Program-made: the position numbers and the translations under genes
Origin: Streptomyces sp. HM190
Lineage (GTDB): Bacteria; Actinomycetota; Actinomycetes; Streptomycetales; Streptomycetaceae
Assembly: GCF_009857135.1 (NCBI RefSeq)
Contig: NZ_CP047318.1
Coordinates: 4,216,001 to 4,280,000 of the forward strand
Length of the DNA stretch: 64,000 bases
Direction: 5' to 3'
Notes under the pieces: model-generated
What the model was told of the DNA's origin: nothing
Database searches by the model: none
Seen by the model: only the letters and a program-made list of their open reading frames with translations
Shown here: positions 62,444 to 64,000 of the stretch, one piece after another
How positions within the stretch are numbered: the first letter of the stretch is position 1
How the letters are laid out: each line of letters starts with the position of its first letter

Positions 62444-63163
62444 TCACTCCTCGCCGGCCAGCTTCAGCGTCCGCAGCTTCTGCCCCGCGTACCACGTGGC
62501 CCCGGCCGTCACGACCGTCAGCAGGATCACCGCCGTGGGCAGTCCGACCTCGGAGGTCACGAGGTCTCCGTCGGTGACCTTCTGGGCCACCGCGAGGGAC
62601 CACTGCTGGACGCTGAGCGTGCGCGCCCCCTGCACCAGCGACCCGAACAGGGCCTCCCAGACGAGCGCGTAGACCAGCCCGAAGACGACCGCGTGCCGGG
62701 TGACCGTGCCCAGCAGCAGGAACATCGCCGCGTACGCGATGGAGGCGACCAGCGCCGCCACCGTGTAGGCGACCGCGATCTGCTGCCCGTTGCCGTTCAG
62801 GATGAGGCCCGCGACGAACGTCGGTATCGCCGAGAAGGCCATGGTCACGGCGATCGCCACGATCAGCTTCGTGGAGATGATCGTCGACCGCTTCACCGGC
62901 TTCGCCAGCAGATACACCACCGAGCCGTCATCGATCTCGGGCCCGATCGCACCCGTCCCCGCGATGACGCCGATGATCGGCACCATGGTGGCGAGCGCGA
63001 ACCCGCCGAGCAGGTCGGCCGCCACCTGGTCGTCGGCTCCGCTGAGACCGCGTACGGCCGCGGAGATCACGAGCAGCAGCACCGGCAGCGCGCCGAGAAT
63101 GAGGGCCCGACGGCGGCCGAGCAGAGCCCGGTAGGTGAGCCGGGCGACTGTGGGGTCGTACAT
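62444..63163 (-). CDS. ABC-2 type transporter permease
   Basis: 239 residues with about six helices (LILGALPVLLLVISAAV, then GFALATMVPIIGVIAGTGAIG, then LIVAIAVTMAFSAIPTFVAGLIL, then others). The E-I-D-D-G-S-V-V-Y-L-L segment between helices 2 and 3 is typical of ABC-2 permeases of the NatB type. It starts 10 bases after the ATPase stop, so the two form one operon. The exported substrate is unknown. Confidence 0.9.
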   Translation of the reverse strand: MYDPTVARLTYRALLGRRRALILGALPVLLLVISAAVRGLSGADDQVAADLLGGFALATMVPIIGVIAGTGAIGPEIDDGSVVYLLAKPVKRSTIISTKLIVAIAVTMAFSAIPTFVAGLILNGNGQQIAVAYTVAALVASIAYAAMFLLLGTVTRHAVVFGLVYALVWEALFGSLVQGARTLSVQQWSLAVAQKVTDGDLVTSEVGLPTAVILLTVVTAGATWYAGQKLRTLKLAGEE

Positions 63164-63173
63164 CTTCGGCCTC

Positions 63174-64000
63174 CTACGCCGCGACCAGATACGAGAACAC
63201 GGACTCCAGGGACTCGTCCGACGGCGAGACCGTGAGCAGACGGATGCCCTGGTCCCGGGCGACCTTCGGCAACAGAGCGGTGAACCGTCCGAAGTCGACG
63301 GCCTGGATGCGCAGCGCGCCCTCGGTCACGTCCACTTCGATGCCGGCGGTGGACGGGTCGGCGATCAGTGCGGCTGCCAGTGCCCGGTCGTCGCTGGAAC
63401 GCACCAGATAGACGTGCGGCCGGTCGGTCATCAGGCGCCGGATGCGCCGGAAGTCGCCGCTCGCCGCGTGCCGCCCGGCGACTATCACCTCGATGTGGGA
63501 GGCCAACTGCTCCACCTCTTCGAGGATGTGCGAGGAGAACAGCACCGATCGGCCCTCGTCGCCCATGCGCCGCAGCAGGTCCATGAGCTGCATGCGCTGG
63601 CGCGGGTCCATCCCGTTGAACGGCTCGTCGAGCAGCAGCAGGGACGGGTCGTGGACCAGCGCGGACGCCATCTTCACGCGCTGCCGCATGCCCTTGGAGT
63701 ACGTCGAGATCTTGCGGTCCTGCGCGTACTCCATCTCCACCGTGGCGAGCGCCCGTTGGGCCGCAGTCGCGCCCAGACCCTGCAACTCGGCGTTGGCGAG
63801 GACGAATTCGCGGCCCGTGAGGAAGTCGTACATCGCCTCCCGTTCCGGGACGATGCCGATGTCCTTGTAGATCTGCTCGTTGCGCCACACCGGCCGGCCG
63901 TCGAGGGTGACCGCGCCCGTGGAGGGGGCGAGGAAGCCGCCCATCATGTTGATGAGGGTGGACTTCCCGGCGCCGTTCGGGCCGAGGAGGCCGGTGACGC
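63174..64000 (-). CDS. ABC transporter ATP-binding protein (5' part outside the window)
   Basis: The visible 275 residues run from before the Walker A motif (GLLGPNGAGKSTLINM) to the stop. ABC signature TYSKGMRQRVKMASAL, Walker B LLLLDEPFNGMD, and the H-loop in SSHILEEVEQLASH are present. The C-terminal 90 residues form an extra domain common in exporters with an ABC-2 permease. It pairs with the permease downstream. The start is cut off by the window end. Confidence 0.93.
   Translation of the reverse strand, partial: VTGLLGPNGAGKSTLINMMGGFLAPSTGAVTLDGRPVWRNEQIYKDIGIVPEREAMYDFLTGREFVLANAELQGLGATAAQRALATVEMEYAQDRKISTYSKGMRQRVKMASALVHDPSLLLLDEPFNGMDPRQRMQLMDLLRRMGDEGRSVLFSSHILEEVEQLASHIEVIVAGRHAASGDFRRIRRLMTDRPHVYLVRSSDDRALAAALIADPSTAGIEVDVTEGALRIQAVDFGRFTALLPKVARDQGIRLLTVSPSDESLESVFSYLVAA

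Overview
The window is high-GC actinobacterial chromosome and almost certainly Streptomyces. Supporting signs are GTG and TTG starts, many leaderless promoters, a subtilisin-inhibitor (SSI) gene, twin-arginine secreted enzymes, a SpoIIE-type phosphatase with RsbW-like ATPases, and a copper-trafficking/DyP-peroxidase cluster matching the one described for Streptomyces morphogenesis. The gene order (pheA-serS, Dyp-CopCD-PCuAC-Sco-YcnI, pepP, HtrA, SSI) matches, from memory, the core of the S. coelicolor chromosome fairly close to oriC. A perfect parS site, a near-parS site and a DnaA-box cluster agree with an origin-proximal position. dnaA, dnaN and oriC themselves are not in the window.

Layout. 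1-4.9 kb: a MarR regulator, a drug-type MFS pump fused to carboxypeptidase-regulatory domains, a YceI protein carrying the same domain, and a PPOX oxidoreductase. 5-7.5 kb: a second MFS pump with a TetR gene and operator. 7.5-14 kb: a minus-strand operon (TrcR-like response regulator, histidine kinase, GT2-GtrA glycosyltransferase, GT39 glycosyltransferase). 14-18.3 kb: small conserved genes, then tRNA-Arg and tRNA-Ser. 18.5-24.9 kb: the SSI inhibitor and a very large PAS/degenerate-kinase/receiver scaffold, ending in a 56-bp perfect palindrome with parS at its centre. 24.9-30.2 kb: lipid metabolism (acyl-CoA ligase, SigE-type sigma factor, and an operon in the order of the mycobacterial chsH2-chsH1-ltp2 steroid side-chain genes). 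30.3-34.3 kb: a secreted Asn/Gly-rich protein, a Prim-Pol with a LexA-like site, and small proteins. 34.3-36.3 kb: a decayed insertion between a partial and an intact tRNA-Ser, holding an IS256 transposase fragment. 36.5-47.1 kb: HtrA protease, GDPD, RsbW-like ATPase, DUF5926/SEC-C protein, a degenerate Prim-Pol, a PP2C phosphatase and aminopeptidase P. 47.2-50 kb: a CitG-like protein, a Tat-secreted intradiol dioxygenase, a frameshifted gene and a second RsbW-like ATPase. 50.3-57.2 kb: copper genes (membrane protein, YcnI, Sco, PCuAC, CopC-CopD, DyP peroxidase). 57.5-61.1 kb: pheA, the DnaA-box cluster, serS and a HAD phosphatase. 61.6-64 kb: tRNA-Ser, a small basic protein and an ABC transporter cut by the window end.

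How parts fit together. In the copper block the secreted PCuAC and Sco proteins probably hand copper to oxidase or oxidase-like targets while CopCD moves it across the membrane, with the DyP peroxidase as the downstream secreted enzyme. In the lipid block the MaoC pair and the Ltp2-like protein would act as one hydratase-aldolase complex. The two MFS pumps each have an apparent repressor and palindromic operator. Coding calls rest on protein motifs and start-site context visible here; no database search was possible.
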